64,000 nucleotides of DNA from Petrolisthes cinctipes (Eukaryota; Arthropoda; Malacostraca; Decapoda; Porcellanidae), in the NCBI GenBank assembly GCA_033782935.1, contig JAWQEG010000506.1, positions 1,814,501-1,878,500 of the forward strand. The letters are read 5' to 3'. A program made the position numbers and the translations under genes. Of this stretch, positions 33,655 to 47,757 are shown one piece after another (position 1 is the stretch's first letter; each line of letters starts with the position of its first letter). Below the pieces are notes generated by a model that saw only the letters and a list, made by a program, of their open reading frames with translations, was not told the DNA's origin and did no database searches.

Positions 33655-35381
33655 ATGCCTGCCGACCCTAACATCAGCGATGATGAATCACAGGATGACG
33701 ACGATGTCGCTGACCTGGACTTAATGCTGCCAGAACCCCATGACGTCGACACGCCTTCAACGTCAGATGAACCAGGCCCAAAAAGAAAGTGTGTCAGGCC
33801 TGCGGTTGAGGAAATACCTGAGGAGGATTAGGAGGAGGCCATGGAGGTAGCGCTAACGCCAAGGGTAAGAAATCCCAAGCACGTCGCACATTTTGGAAGA
33901 AGGAGGACATTCAGAACGAACCCCTGCCCGCCTTTCACCACAACCCTCCTCAGTACATGGAGGCTCCTCACCACTATTTTGCCTGATTCTTCACTCCACA
34001 GGTTATGAACAACATAACCTACCCGACCAACCTATATGCCACCCAGAAAGACATTGCTTCAAATTTTGCTACCACTGAGGAAGACATAATGGTGTTCATC
34101 AGTATACTAATTTATATGGGTATTGTTGAGCTTCCCTCCCTTGATGACCACTGGGCGATGACCACTCGTGTTCCGCAAGTAGCTAACCTCATGTCATCGA
34201 AACGTTTCCGACTACTCCGCCGAACCATCCACTTCAATGACAACTCCCAGCTGGGTGGCACCATCGACAGGTTTTACAAGTTCCGTCCCCTCTTCAGCTT
34301 CCTCACCGATGCCTTCAGGCACGAGCCTCAAACACCCAAGCAGTCTATCGATGTGGTCATAGTGGAATACAAGGGAAAGACAGCAGGGAATCTCCGGCAG
34401 TACATTAAGAACAAGCCGGACAAGTGGGGATTCAAACTATTCTCCAAAGTGTCGAAGGATGGTTTAATTCATGATATGATCCTCTACCAGGGGAAGACTA
34501 CTCTACCTGCCCATGGTATACCCCTATCCCCAGAACAGGATGTCCTCGGAGTCATCAGCCAGATTGTGTCAGTTCTAGCCAGAACAATGACCTTATCCAG
34601 CACAGCCATCTTTACCAACAACTTTTTCACTAGTATAGAGCTGGTGAGGTACCTACAGGCGAAAGGCATCAGGTACACAGGGACTGCGAGGGAGAACAGG
34701 ATCGGCAACCCTCCTCTCAAGTCGGCCAAGGAGATGGAGAAGAAGGCTGTCCCTCGTGGTACACTCGCCAGCACTGCCGCGTGGACAGGGGCTCACACAT
34801 ATTCAGAGATATAGCACCACTGTGATTATTTAGCTCGAAACAATCCATGTGTGTGAGATGGAGTATCCTCGATTCACTAGCTAATGAAGTAAACTTTGTT
34901 GCTTAAGGAACTGATACACTTAAATCTCTTAAACATGTGAGCCCCTGTACCACGCGGCAGTGCTGGTGACTGTACCTATGACTACCTGACCACTGATGAT
35001 GGCATCCTGGTTTTGAGATGGAAAGACAACGAGCCAGTGACTGTGCTGTCCACTGACCTGGGGCTGGAGCCAGTGTCTAAGTGCAAGAAGTACAGCAAGG
35101 ACACCAAGAGGAAGGAGGATGTCGAATGACCCAATCTTATCAAGAGTTACAATGCAAACATGGGGGTCATCGACAAGAGTGACATGGTGGTGCACCTATA
35201 TCGTACCCCTATGAAATCCAAGAGGTGGTACATGAGGCTTTTTGCCTATTGTGTGGACCTCTGCAGGACCAATGCCTGGCTGTGTTACAGGCGGGACTGC
35301 CAGTCACTAGGCGAAAAGGAAATATGCCTCAAGAAATTCTAGTTAGAGGTGTTCTGTTTCACCAGCAAAAACAAGTCATTG
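33655..35381 (+). pseudogene. piggyBac-family transposase (PGBD-like), dead
   Basis: It starts at ATG 33655 with an acidic N-terminus (DDESQDDDDVADLDL) usual for the family. Stops occur at 33829, 33984 and 35127, and a frameshift before 33860. The core (34005-34780) has TNLYATQKDI, SIDVVIVEYKG with the first catalytic Asp, and KPDKWGFKLF. The second catalytic Asp is replaced: TNNFFTS instead of a DNFFTS-type motif near 34617. The third is kept (MGVIDKSDM, 35160-35190), then RWYMRLFAYCVDLC. About 130 bp of foreign sequence flanked by an inverted duplication interrupt it at 34803-34932. A stop at 35340 precedes the last residues. Confidence 0.88.
34768..34966. repeat. Inverted duplication inside the piggyBac pseudogene
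   Basis: CCAGCACTGCCGCGTGG with ACAGGGGCTCACA (34768-34798) is repeated in inverted orientation at about 34937-34966. The two arms flank about 135 bp of non-transposase sequence, so part of the gene was copied and inverted during an insertion or repair event. Confidence 0.8.
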
Positions 35382-35382
35382 A

Positions 35383-36836
35383 TTGCTTGGCCTCTGAGGA
35401 ATGAAAATACTGTGCGTTCGATAGAGAACTGGTGGCTATGCTTGACGCGGTTAAACACTTCCGCCATTTCCTTGAAGGCAGGCCATTTCACATCCGGACC
35501 GACCATAAGACACTCACCACAGCCATAAAACAGCTGGGAACGAACTGGTCCCCTCGTGTAAATTGCCTCCGCACCTTCATATCGGAATTTAGGACAAACA
35601 TACGACATGTCCGTGGTGAGGACAAAGCCTTCGCAGACGCACTCTCCAGGGCGCGATCCGGCATTACCCACGTTCGGCACTATACAGCAGATACCACCAC
35701 TAGACTTCTCGACACTCACTACAGCATAACAGTCAGGTACACACCTACAAGAACTCTTGGCATGAGACACGGGCCTACATCTGGAGTTCCTTGCAGCACC
35801 CGACTCGACCACGAAACTATGGTGCGACACTTCCTGCAGCATTCCACACCCCTACAGTTCAGGGTAGCTGTTTTCGCACACTATCACTTGCTCAACCATC
35901 CAGGTGTTGCAGGCACACTTCGCCTTGTCAGTCGTCGGGCCTTGTGGCCTGGTATGAGAAAAGCGGTGAAGGAGTGGGTTTCATCATGCCTACCCTGTCA
36001 ACTCTCGAAAGTTGGTCGACACACACACCCACCTCTACTCGAGTTCACCGTGCCCACCTCAAAATTCCACATGGTGTACGTTGATATTGTCTGGCCACTG
36101 CCACCGTCACGGGGATCTCATTACCGATGGCCGATATAACCGCGGAAGGTTCTGCCCGCCACTTACTCAACAGCTGGGTATCTAACTTAGGTCTGCCTGC
36201 TATTATGGTCACTGACCAGGGTATTCAATTTGAGTCGAGGGCATGGCAGGAGATGCTGAAGGTCCTCGGGACAAAGAGGCAACGTACGACCACATATCAT
36301 TCCTGTAGTAACGGGATGGTAGAGCAGTTCCATCAACGCCTGAAAGCTGAGCCTTACAGCCGGACCAGTGGACTGACCCACTCCCGTGAATTCTCCTCAC
36401 AATCCGGACCACCATGAAGGAAGACCTCCAGCATTCCCCGGCAGAGCTGGTGTACGAAGAGGACCTTCGCCTCCCGGGCCAGATAACGTTACAGGATGTC
36501 AACACCACCAACGTATCATTTTTACCCACACTCAAGCTCGCTAACGCACAACCAACGCCTATGCGCCAGCAATCCAGGCCTTCATACACTCCTCCTGGCC
36601 TACACTCCGCACCCTACTTGCTGCTACGGACAGACGCACACCGGACACCACTGCAGCACCTGTATACCGGGCCACACCCAGTGCTCTCCAGGACTGATGC
36701 TACTGTCACTATTCAAGTAGCAGGCAAGCCTTACATCACGTCCTGGGAGCGGGTGAAACCAGCACACACCCCACCTCAACTCCATCAATCACACACTCAC
36801 GCAGCAGGGATTCCACCACATACCACACACCACTAG
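35383..36836 (+). pseudogene. Gypsy RNase H-integrase of G4
   Basis: RNase H: KYCAFDRELVAMLDAVKHF, IRTDHKTLTTAI, VRGEDKAFADALSR. Integrase head: HYHLLNHPGVAGTLRLV with the His pair and CLPCQ for the Cys pair. Core: MVYVDIVWPLP (first Asp); then, in another frame from about 36127, VTDQGIQFES (second Asp) and NGMVEQFHQRLK (Glu). The tail has YTGPHPVLSR, a GPY/F-type module, in the piece ending 36836. A stop near 35402 and frame changes near 36125 and 36410 break the gene. All three catalytic residues remain visible. Confidence 0.85.
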
Positions 36837-37378
36837 CCTCACACACGCTAACGACCACCACTCCTACCCACACCTCAGCCAATTCCACAAACACACCACG
36901 TACCGCTACCACAACGTACGACACACACACACCACTCTTACTCACACCTCAACCAATTCCACAAACATACCACGTACCGCTACCACAACGTACGACACAC
37001 ACACACGATGCACCACTCCACCACCCTCAACCATAACCCTCATCTAGCACCGACACCCTCACACACCTACCACAGTCTCACGTGCCTACATGCACACGCA
37101 CTCTCACGCACGTAACACCCCACACTACCTCACCAACACACCACTCTCACTCACATCAACCATCCTTCTCACCCACCACCAACCCCCAGCCACACATCAC
37201 CATACCTATCCCTACCAACACCCCACCTGCCCACACATCTAACCAACCCGAGTCCACGCCACGTTCTCCTCATCATGCCCCTCGACCTACCCCACTACCC
37301 CTCCCTGAACCTGTCATTCCTAATTTACCTATAAACTTCCCCAGCTCCTCAAGCTCTGCCCGCTCTAGCTTCACTTAG
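36837..37378 (+). repeat. CA/ACC-rich tail with an 80-bp tandem duplication
   Basis: This is low-complexity sequence rich in CACAC and CCACC. A block of about 80 bp (CTCACACCTCARCCAATTCC to ACGTACGACACACACAC) occurs twice, at about 36860-36933 and 36942-37007. It probably belongs to the 3' region of G4. Confidence 0.7.
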
Positions 37379-37620
37379 CTGGTAGCCTCCCTTGCACTAA
37401 CAGCTCTCTCCCCCTTGCCTGCCACTACCCACTACTGCAAGCCACGACGCAACAAGACCAGCGCTACTCACTACACATTCAGCGGTATTCCAGACGTTCC
37501 TGTCTGCAGGCAAGCGGGGAAGCTATCTACCACCATGCTTGGGTTACACACATTTCTCTGTATTGTATTCTACCTGTGTCACCACCAAATAAACCTGTAA
37601 TTAGTATACGAGTCTGCTGT

Positions 37621-38124
37621 TCACCTCCTAATAGTAACTAGTTTCCTTGACTGTTATTAAAGTATTCAGAATATCGCAAGGCTGCTATTACGTGAGGGAT
37701 AATGCCAGCCTTGATGTTTGACACCACGATAAACTGTTAGGAACCTCTATGTACGGCAATATGGAAGTGGTGTCAGCACCTACCACATGAAATATGAAGG
37801 TATTCACATTTGCTTAATTTAATAAAGAGCATTCTGGATCATGATTTTTGTGCAATTATTGTGTAAGAATTTCAAAGCGTTTAGTGCGCACAATACGATT
37901 ATTAAATTTATAATAATGATACCTCGGTTGATCGATTTACCTTTAATGATGTTGATAATTGACTTGAATAAAAGTACATTAATGATTGACAACCAGGTAT
38001 ATTTTCGTACTTTTATTTCACTCGTTTTTCACTTTTCGTGTAAAGGCACCCTCCTCAGTCCCCTCTTACTTCCAACAACCACGCCTCACTCCTCATTTCC
38101 TCTCCCTGATTAGTAGTGACGGAG
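37621..38124. other. Unassigned intron sequence
   Basis: AT-rich, with no gene or repeat family recognised. Confidence 0.4.
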
Positions 38125-38645
38125 CCGGTGTAGCAGAATGAAGTGAAGCGTCCCGTGCGTCCGTACTGCGCATGCGTGGGTGGTGGGGCTGCCAGGTGTT
38201 GCTAGTGTGGGTGATTGAGTTGCCAGATGCTGCCATATCCTACCCTACTATATATACATGTATTTTATATGCCTATTTTTAAAATCGTATACAGTTCATT
38301 TTTTAAAAGTTTGTGTTTTAAATGGGAACAACTATAAGATTTGCAAGCGATTGGCAGCAAAAAACAGTACATATGATGCCCCTAGTATGGAAAAAACTCA
38401 TAAATATGCAGACGTTCGTACGGGGAGGTTGCTCTCCGCTGCTCTATGCTCGCTCCGACTTCCTACCTTCACACACACACACACAATCACAAGAGTTTAG
38501 TGCGTGTCTTTCAGCTAGGATTTCCTTCGTCAGATTCATTATTTTCCTTCATGTCTTTTGCTGCTTACTTGAGTAATACATCTAACTCAACTCGAATAAT
38601 TTTTCTCGTTATATTTTAGAATAGTTATTACGTACGTACGTGTCC
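38125..38645 (+). repeat. Left arm (521 bp) of a large inverted repeat
   Basis: Runs from CCGGTGTAGCAGAATG to ACGTACGTACGTGTCC. The right arm 40414-40932 is its inverted copy with only a handful of differences. An apparent 80-codon frame is present in both arms only because the arms are copies. Confidence 0.95.
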
Positions 38646-38925
38646 CTTCCATACTTCCCTCCTCCTACACACCTTTCTCTCCTCCTACGCATCCTTCCCT
38701 TCCCTCCTACTCTCTCCCTCATCCCTCCTCCCACATTCCCTTCCCTACTTTCCTACTCTCTCCCCCTTTCCTCCTCTCACACACCCTTCCCTCTTCCTAC
38801 ACATCCTTCCCTCCTCCTACACACCTTTCCCTCCTCCCACACACTCTTCCCTTCCTTCCTATACTCCCTCCTCCTTCCCTCTTCCCACCCCTCCTTCTAC
38901 AACAACCTTCCTTTCCATCTTCTAA

Positions 38926-38972
38926 TTATTATTATTATTATTATCATTATTATTACTATTATTATTATTATT
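38926..38972. repeat. (ATT)n microsatellite
   Basis: Imperfect ATT run inside the foldback core; a second one lies at about 39354-39379. Confidence 0.9.
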
Positions 38973-39382
38973 ACTCACTACATCAAGGTGAGACGTTGTG
39001 ATTCAGTTAATACTAGTAATGTGACTTTTAAGATAATTACTATCGTTTATCTCTAAGGCGCCTAATTTTTTTTTATTTTTTTTAACATAATTATTAACTT
39101 CCATAAGTGCTTACTAATTTTGTAGTGCATAGTTAAGTAAAAAAAAAAGTGATCATGTCTAGTCCTGAGTAGGCTATACCCATTTACACACACACTGACC
39201 GCTATCGTCAGAGTGCTGTTCCCACTTTAGTGCGAAAAATAAACACCTAGATTAGTATGTCTCCAAGTTGTAGCCGTTAGATCTTAGAATTAATATTAAT
39301 GTAATCTTCCCCTATGTAAATTTTCAGTCTCTGACTGCCATGTAAATAAACCGTTAATTATTATTATTATTATTATTATATA

Positions 39383-39511
39383 TCCATACACACACACACT
39401 CACACGTACATACACATACATACACATACACATACATACCCATACACACACACACACACACACACACTCACACGTACATACACATACATACACATACACA
39501 TACATACCCAT

Positions 39512-39543
<32 letters not shown>

Positions 39544-39717
39544 ACACACATACACACACACACACACAAATACATACACATATATACCCATACACACACT
39601 CACACGTACATACACATACACACACAAATACATACACATATATAACCATACCCACACTCACACACACACACACACACTCACTCACTCACACGTACATACA
39701 CACACACACACACACAC
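39383..39717. repeat. CA/CATA minisatellite
   Basis: Higher-order units of about 90 bp built from ACACACAC, ACTCACACGTACATACACATAC and CATACCCATA recur several times. Confidence 0.92.
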
Positions 39718-39784
39718 TACAAAGTGTTGTATGTTAGTGCGGATTAAACTGAGAATAGAATGGAAGAAGATATATATAATTATT

Positions 39785-40365
39785 GATGGATGAGTGGCTG
39801 GTGGATGAGAGGCAGAATGAGTGAGAGTGGTGGATGGATGAGTGGTGGATGAGGGTCAGAATGAGAGTGAGTGGTGGATGAGGGTCAAAATGAGAGTGAG
39901 TGGTGAATGAGAGGCAGAATGAGTGAGAGTGAGTGGTGGATGAGGGTCAGAATGAAAGTGAGTGGTGGATGAGTGGTTGATGGATGAGAGTGAGTGAGTG
40001 GATGAGGGGAAGAATGAGAGTGAGTGGTGGATGAGTGGCTGGTGGATGAGGGTCAGAATGAGTGAGAGTGAGTGAGAGTGGTGGATGAATGAGAGTGGTG
40101 GATGAGGGTCAGAAAGAGAGTGAGTGGTGGATGAGTGGTCAGAATGAGAGTGGTGGATGAATGAGAGTGGTGGATGAATGAGAGTGGTGGATGAATGAGA
40201 GAGAGTGGTGGATGAGGGGCAGAATAGGAGTAATGGATGAATGAGAGTGGTGGATGAATGAGAGAGAGTGGTGGATGAGGGGCAGAATAAGAGTAGTGGA
40301 TGAATGAGAGAGGTGGATGAGGGGCAGAATGAGTGAGAGTGGTGGATGAATGAGAGTGTTGGCCA
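39785..40365. repeat. GTGGTGGATGA minisatellite
   Basis: Variable units based on GAGAGTGGTGGATGAATGA and GTGGATGAGGGTCAGAATGA repeat over about 580 bp. His/Ser-rich frames on the reverse strand are artefacts of the repeat. Confidence 0.93.
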
Positions 40366-40413
40366 TAAGGCAAGAAGTGAGCTCTGTTAATAGGTGGTGA
40401 GGAATCTGACGAA

Positions 40414-40932
40414 GGACACGTACGTACGTAATAACTATTCTAAAATATAACGAGAAAAATTATTCGAGTTGAGTTAGATGTATTACTCAAGTAAGCAGCA
40501 AAAGACATGAAGGAAGATAATGAATCTGACGAAGGAAATCCTAGCTGAAAGACACGCACTAAACTCTTGTGATTGTGTGTGTGTGTGAAGGTAGGAAGTC
40601 GGAGCGAGCATAGAGCAGCGGAGAGCAACCTCCCCGTACGAACGTCTGCATATTTATGAGTTTTTTCCATACTAGGGGCATCATATGTACTGTTTTTTGC
40701 TGCCAATCGCTTGCAAATCTTACAGTTGTTCCCATTTAAAACACAAACTTTTAAAATATGAACTGTATACGATTTTAAAAATAGGCATATAAAATACATG
40801 TATATATAGTAGGGTAGGATATGGCAGCATCTGGCAACTCAATCACCCACACTAGCAACACCTGGCAGCCCCACCACCCACGCATGCGCAGTACGGACGC
40901 ACGGGACGCTTCACTTCATTCTGCTACACCGG
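40414..40932 (-). repeat. Right arm (519 bp) of the large inverted repeat
   Basis: Inverted partner of 38125-38645. Differences include GTAAGATTTG/ATAAGATTTG-type single changes and the length of a CA run. Confidence 0.95.
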
Positions 40933-41734
40933 CCGCCCAGTGAGTCGGAGTACCTCCCATAGCGCATGCTTCAAGCAGAAAGAGCTCACTACTAGCGTTT
41001 CGGAGTGACGATCTCGGCCGACATTAACAACGCTGGGTGGACTTTGCAGAAGTGTGGCCAGCTGTAGCCTACAATAACTAAATGACTGGCTCCAGCATGC
41101 CTCCTCCAATTAGTAAGTAGTTACTATTGTCAAAACACGGAGCTGGTTGGGTAGCTGAGTTTTATTGTGAGTCTGGATGCGAGTTTCCAATTTTACCAGC
41201 TTAAACACAAACACAACCCTTATGGCTAAAGGTTCAGATTGGCCGACTGAACCACTAGAGACGTGAAACGCTTTATTACATTTTGTTTTCTTATTTTGAA
41301 GAATTTTATCAACCTCACTGAGTGGCTCCTTTAATTCTTGCAGAAATGCATTAAAATATTATTTTATTTATTATTTATTAGTAAAAAATTATATAGAAAT
41401 AATACAATTAAAATTAGAATTTAAAGTATTTATATCTCATCTAAACAATAAAATATTGCCAGGAGAAAAAGTAGACGATTAAGTTATAACTTCTTTAAAA
41501 GATATTTTCTTAAATTTTACGTTAATTAAAAATATGTTTTATGGTTGACATTATGTAAATCGATAAACACCTTGGGACAAGGCCATGTGGGTTATTCATT
41601 AAAACACTGAGTGTTTTGTGTGTGACCTATTCGTAATCTTGTTTATATGACTTTGGTTCGCCTGTCCCCTTGTTGGGAGTAGTGTAACTTGATAACATTG
41701 TGTTTAATTTGTGTTAATTAATTTATTGGTGTTT
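40933..41734. other. Unassigned intron sequence
   Basis: No gene or recognised repeat. Confidence 0.4.
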
Positions 41735-41850
41735 AGTTGGTTTTCTCAATGGTCCTGATATCTGAAGATATCGCTGAACTACCCACTCCCGTGGGAGATC
41801 TGGAACCATCCATGTATTTTGCATAGTGAGGATCTTTTCTTTGTATGTCT
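41735..41850 (-). pseudogene. Possible RNase H remnant of a LINE
   Basis: One minus-strand frame reads YAKYMDGSRSPTGVGSSAIS, which resembles the first RNase H motif of I-like LINEs (YTDGSKSxxGVGxA). The rest of the domain is not recognisable, so this is tentative. Confidence 0.35.
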
Positions 41851-45310
<3,460 letters not shown>

Positions 45311-45410
45311 CTATGACAGATGCAGCAGCGATGAATGCACCGAAAAGGTAGACATATTTCGAATTTATTCCTGGACAGCAGCTGAAGAAGGCCGTCAGTA
45401 TTCTGCAGCC
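45311..45410 (-). CDS. Monocarboxylate-transporter-like (SLC16/MFS) exon, 100 bp
   Basis: Minus-strand exon with acceptor ATTACCCTAG and donor GTAAGA. It encodes GCRILTAFFSCCPG followed by INSKYVYLFGAFIAAASVI and part of a Gly codon. This is the RxLTG-type loop plus the next membrane helix of the MCT C-terminal half. It enters in phase 0, matching the end of the exon at 45614-45819, and leaves in phase 1, matching the exon at 27356-27547. A 203-bp intron lies upstream of it and a 17.8 kb intron downstream. Confidence 0.83.
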
Positions 45411-45613
45411 CTAGGGTAATAATCAAATGGTATGATAAATTTATTAACATTCACTATGAATTGGATAATCAAGGTCATAGTATACTCAGAAATTAAAGTA
45501 AAATCCTTATTGCGTTAAGAACGGAAGGACATGAAGTATGTTCCCTATATTTATGGTAATACTCTCTAATAAACTGATTAAAAGAATTTTACGAAATTTT
45601 ATGACTAACAGAC
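45411..45613 (-). other. 203-bp intron of the MCT-like gene
   Basis: Minus strand GTCTGTTAG...CCCTAG. Its short size contrasts with the next, transposon-filled intron. Confidence 0.8.
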
Positions 45614-45819
45614 CTGGTTACAGAAGCCAGCCACTGCCAGGCATATGGACGACTCTCTCTGACTGAAACCAGCCTGATGCATGGCGAACGGTACTAGGGT
45701 GAACACGTTGTACAACGCGACGTATAACATCCCAAGCATAATGGCAGTCAAAATTACAATGGGGGACTTGCAGTACTTCATGTTGTATACGGCGTTAGCT
45801 AGAAGTTTCCTCAGATATC
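45614..45819 (-). CDS. Monocarboxylate-transporter-like (SLC16/MFS) exon, 206 bp
   Basis: Minus-strand exon with acceptor TTCTTCATACAG and donor GTCTGT. It encodes YLRKLLANAVYNMKYCKSP, then a hydrophobic helix (IVILTAIMLGMLYVALYN) and VFTLVPFAMHQAGFSQRESS. This corresponds to the end of the central cytoplasmic loop and the first helix of the C-terminal half in MCT proteins. It starts in phase 1, so an upstream exon must exist. No N-terminal MCT signature exon (PDGGWGW-type) was found in the rest of the window to the right. The subfamily cannot be decided from these three exons. Confidence 0.85.
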
Positions 45820-47172
45820 CTGTATGAAGAAGGATGATAATAACGGGAGTCCGTAATGCAACCAGATATACGAAGAGTCTAGAAGTCCAAAAGATGATGT
45901 ACAACAAACAACTAACTTAACAAGCGAAAGATAAGGGCTTAGGAATATATAACAAAAAAATTGATTTAAAAAAAGGTCACTTTGGAGTAGGCTACAGGTC
46001 ACTAAGCTGGTAAACTGACCTTTAAGTTCACAACTCGAAATCGCTTTTCGTACAAATCGATGAAACTCATGATGAAGCAATCTACTGGTTTAAATCAATG
46101 TTTGAAAGTTACTTATATATCTGTTTCAATCGTTTCGTCGTACCGCTCTAAGTTTTATTTACAATTCAAGCAAGAGAATAAAAATTGTAACGGCTGGCTA
46201 TCAAAGCTTAACCTATTCATCTAATATCATTTATATCCAGTTATATTTTAACATATTCACAAACACAAGTAAATGCACTTTAATGAAAATATTACTAGCG
46301 AAAAAAAAAATCAGACAATAAAACTTGACTTTCAACAACTTTAATATTTTGGCTATACCTGCTCACCTACACCTTTTGTAGTTATATTGCTGAATAATAA
46401 TACTGGTATTTATACTACCACATTTCTAAACACTACGATATTGTTATCCTCTTGTTCGTTCCATGGCCACAGCTGGACATCCCCTTAGAATATAATCAGA
46501 ATGATATGAGAGTGAAAAAAATATATAGCATCAACGTATGAGAACTTCTACGGAACACAACTTTATTTCTGCTTCTACAAATATAACCTATATAATAAAG
46601 GCAAATGTTGCTCAATTTCTAAACGGCGCCTAATTAGTATTATTTTCTATACTGAGAAGGGTGAGAACTAAATAAAATAACCCTACTCAAGTGACCTCAC
46701 CTGTGAAACAAAAAGTGAGAGGGGTCCAAGATCATGTTCAACTTCATTCCAGATATTTAGAAACATTGTATTTGAAAGAGCACAATTCGTAGTATGGATG
46801 AAAAAGGTAACCAGTTGTGTATATGTATATGAAAGACTGAGAACACTGGTAAACTCCTGTACTAGAAAGTTTGACAGAAAAGGGGTGAGATTTATTTGCT
46901 AGGCGAATGTTGCAAGCTCTCCTGAGGGAAGGAAACATACATTAAGAGAGATGAGAAGAGCAATGTCTGGTGTAAGAGAGAGAGAGGGGCTGCTGTCAAC
47001 GAGAATTGTCCAAAAATGGAATCTGCACTCCATACAAGGTGGATGAGACTCCTGCACGATGACAGCAGCTCCGTGGAAGTGAAATATTCACAGAAATTGC
47101 ACCACATTCCCAACTACATTGAAGTTCTTTTAACTGAAGCGGTAATGTGATCTACCCAAGATAGAAGTGAGA
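45820..47172. other. Unassigned intron sequence
   Basis: AT-rich sequence upstream of the MCT exon, with no gene recognised. Confidence 0.45.
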
Positions 47173-47540
47173 GAAAGATTAGTGATTAGTGATAATTGTA
47201 AAATATATGGCATATGGCAGCGCAACAGCCAGGGTCATATACCGCCCAACATAATACTAAATTTAAAGGATTTCAAAATATGGTTATTTATAACATTTAT
47301 AAAATATATTAACATGTTATACAGGTTTCACTACCCCAAAAGGGAAAAGCAACATGATTAAAAGAACATATCAACTAAAACTCACATTTTTCTAAAAATA
47401 ATCAGATTAACTTAAGAAATATATATATATATATATATACACTTTAGTACACTTTAGTACACCAACAAGACAACGAATTTAACACAAGTGTCTATGTGAA
47501 GCCCACTAATCCTGGCCATTGTCTTAACGGAATATACCCT

Positions 47541-47542
<2 letters not shown>

Positions 47543-47605
<63 letters not shown>
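47543..47605. repeat. (AT)n microsatellite inside LINE L5
   Basis: 63-bp AT run between the ORF2 fragment and the 3' region, where the RNase H part should be. A shorter one lies at 47420-47440. Confidence 0.95.
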
Positions 47606-47610
<5 letters not shown>

Positions 47611-47741
47611 ATCAAGAGGTGGCTAATAAGCGTCCACCACGAGCTCCAGTCACTCGCTAGACGTACCCCAGCGTGATGAACAGGGTCTATAACTCTTGAG
47701 ACGGGCAGCCGTGGCAGAGGAGTACACCTCACACCCATAAT

Positions 47742-47757
47742 CGAGTTCTGACCTAAT
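47742..47757. repeat. Target-site duplication, left copy (CGAGTTCTGACCTAAT)
   Basis: Matches 49347-49362 (CGAGTTTTGACCTAAT) at 15 of 16 positions and flanks the RTE insertion. The sequence belongs to LINE L5. Confidence 0.85.

Larger units (their letters stand above)
35383..37620 (+). mobile_element. 3' half of a Ty3/gypsy element G4 (RNase H, integrase, tail)
   Basis: The element starts in the middle of RNase H right behind the piggyBac pseudogene and continues through integrase and a Pro/Thr/His-rich tail. It ends with an AATAAA at about 37588-37593 that suggests the 3' LTR. It differs from EA, EB and G1 in sequence. No second LTR or target duplication was found. Confidence 0.78.
38125..40932. 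mobile_element. 2.8 kb foldback-type element with minisatellite core
   Basis: Two inverted arms of about 520 bp enclose 1.77 kb made mostly of simple sequence: a C/T-rich block (38646-38910), (ATT)n, an AT-rich stretch, a CA/CATA minisatellite (39383-39717) and a GAGTGGTGGATGA minisatellite (39785-40365). No transposase is present. The arrangement resembles foldback (FB-type) elements. The immediate flanks do not give a clean target duplication, so a palindromic host duplication remains possible. Confidence 0.65.
47173..47757 (-). mobile_element. LINE copy L5, 3' portion (minus strand)
   Basis: On the minus strand an ORF2 fragment (47757 to about 47607; SSATxARLRVxDPVHHAGVRLA) is followed, after AT repeats, by a 3' untranslated region (about 47360-47205) with the family's GTTGGGCGGTATATGAC block. 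A degraded AATC-type tail lies at about 47173-47195. Most of RNase H is missing. The 5' portion continues at 49347 beyond a nested RTE. Confidence 0.85.

Noticed and set aside
39383..40365. CRISPR-like array
   Set aside because: Units are simple-sequence minisatellites with no unique spacers, and the genome is eukaryotic.
39296..40373. Cys/Val- and His/Ser-rich frames in the minisatellites
   Set aside because: They are direct translations of CA and GTGGTGGATGA repeat units.
38258..40799. Pair of similar 80-119 codon proteins in opposite orientation
   Set aside because: They are the two arms of one inverted repeat; the frames have no recognised domain and run into a CA repeat.
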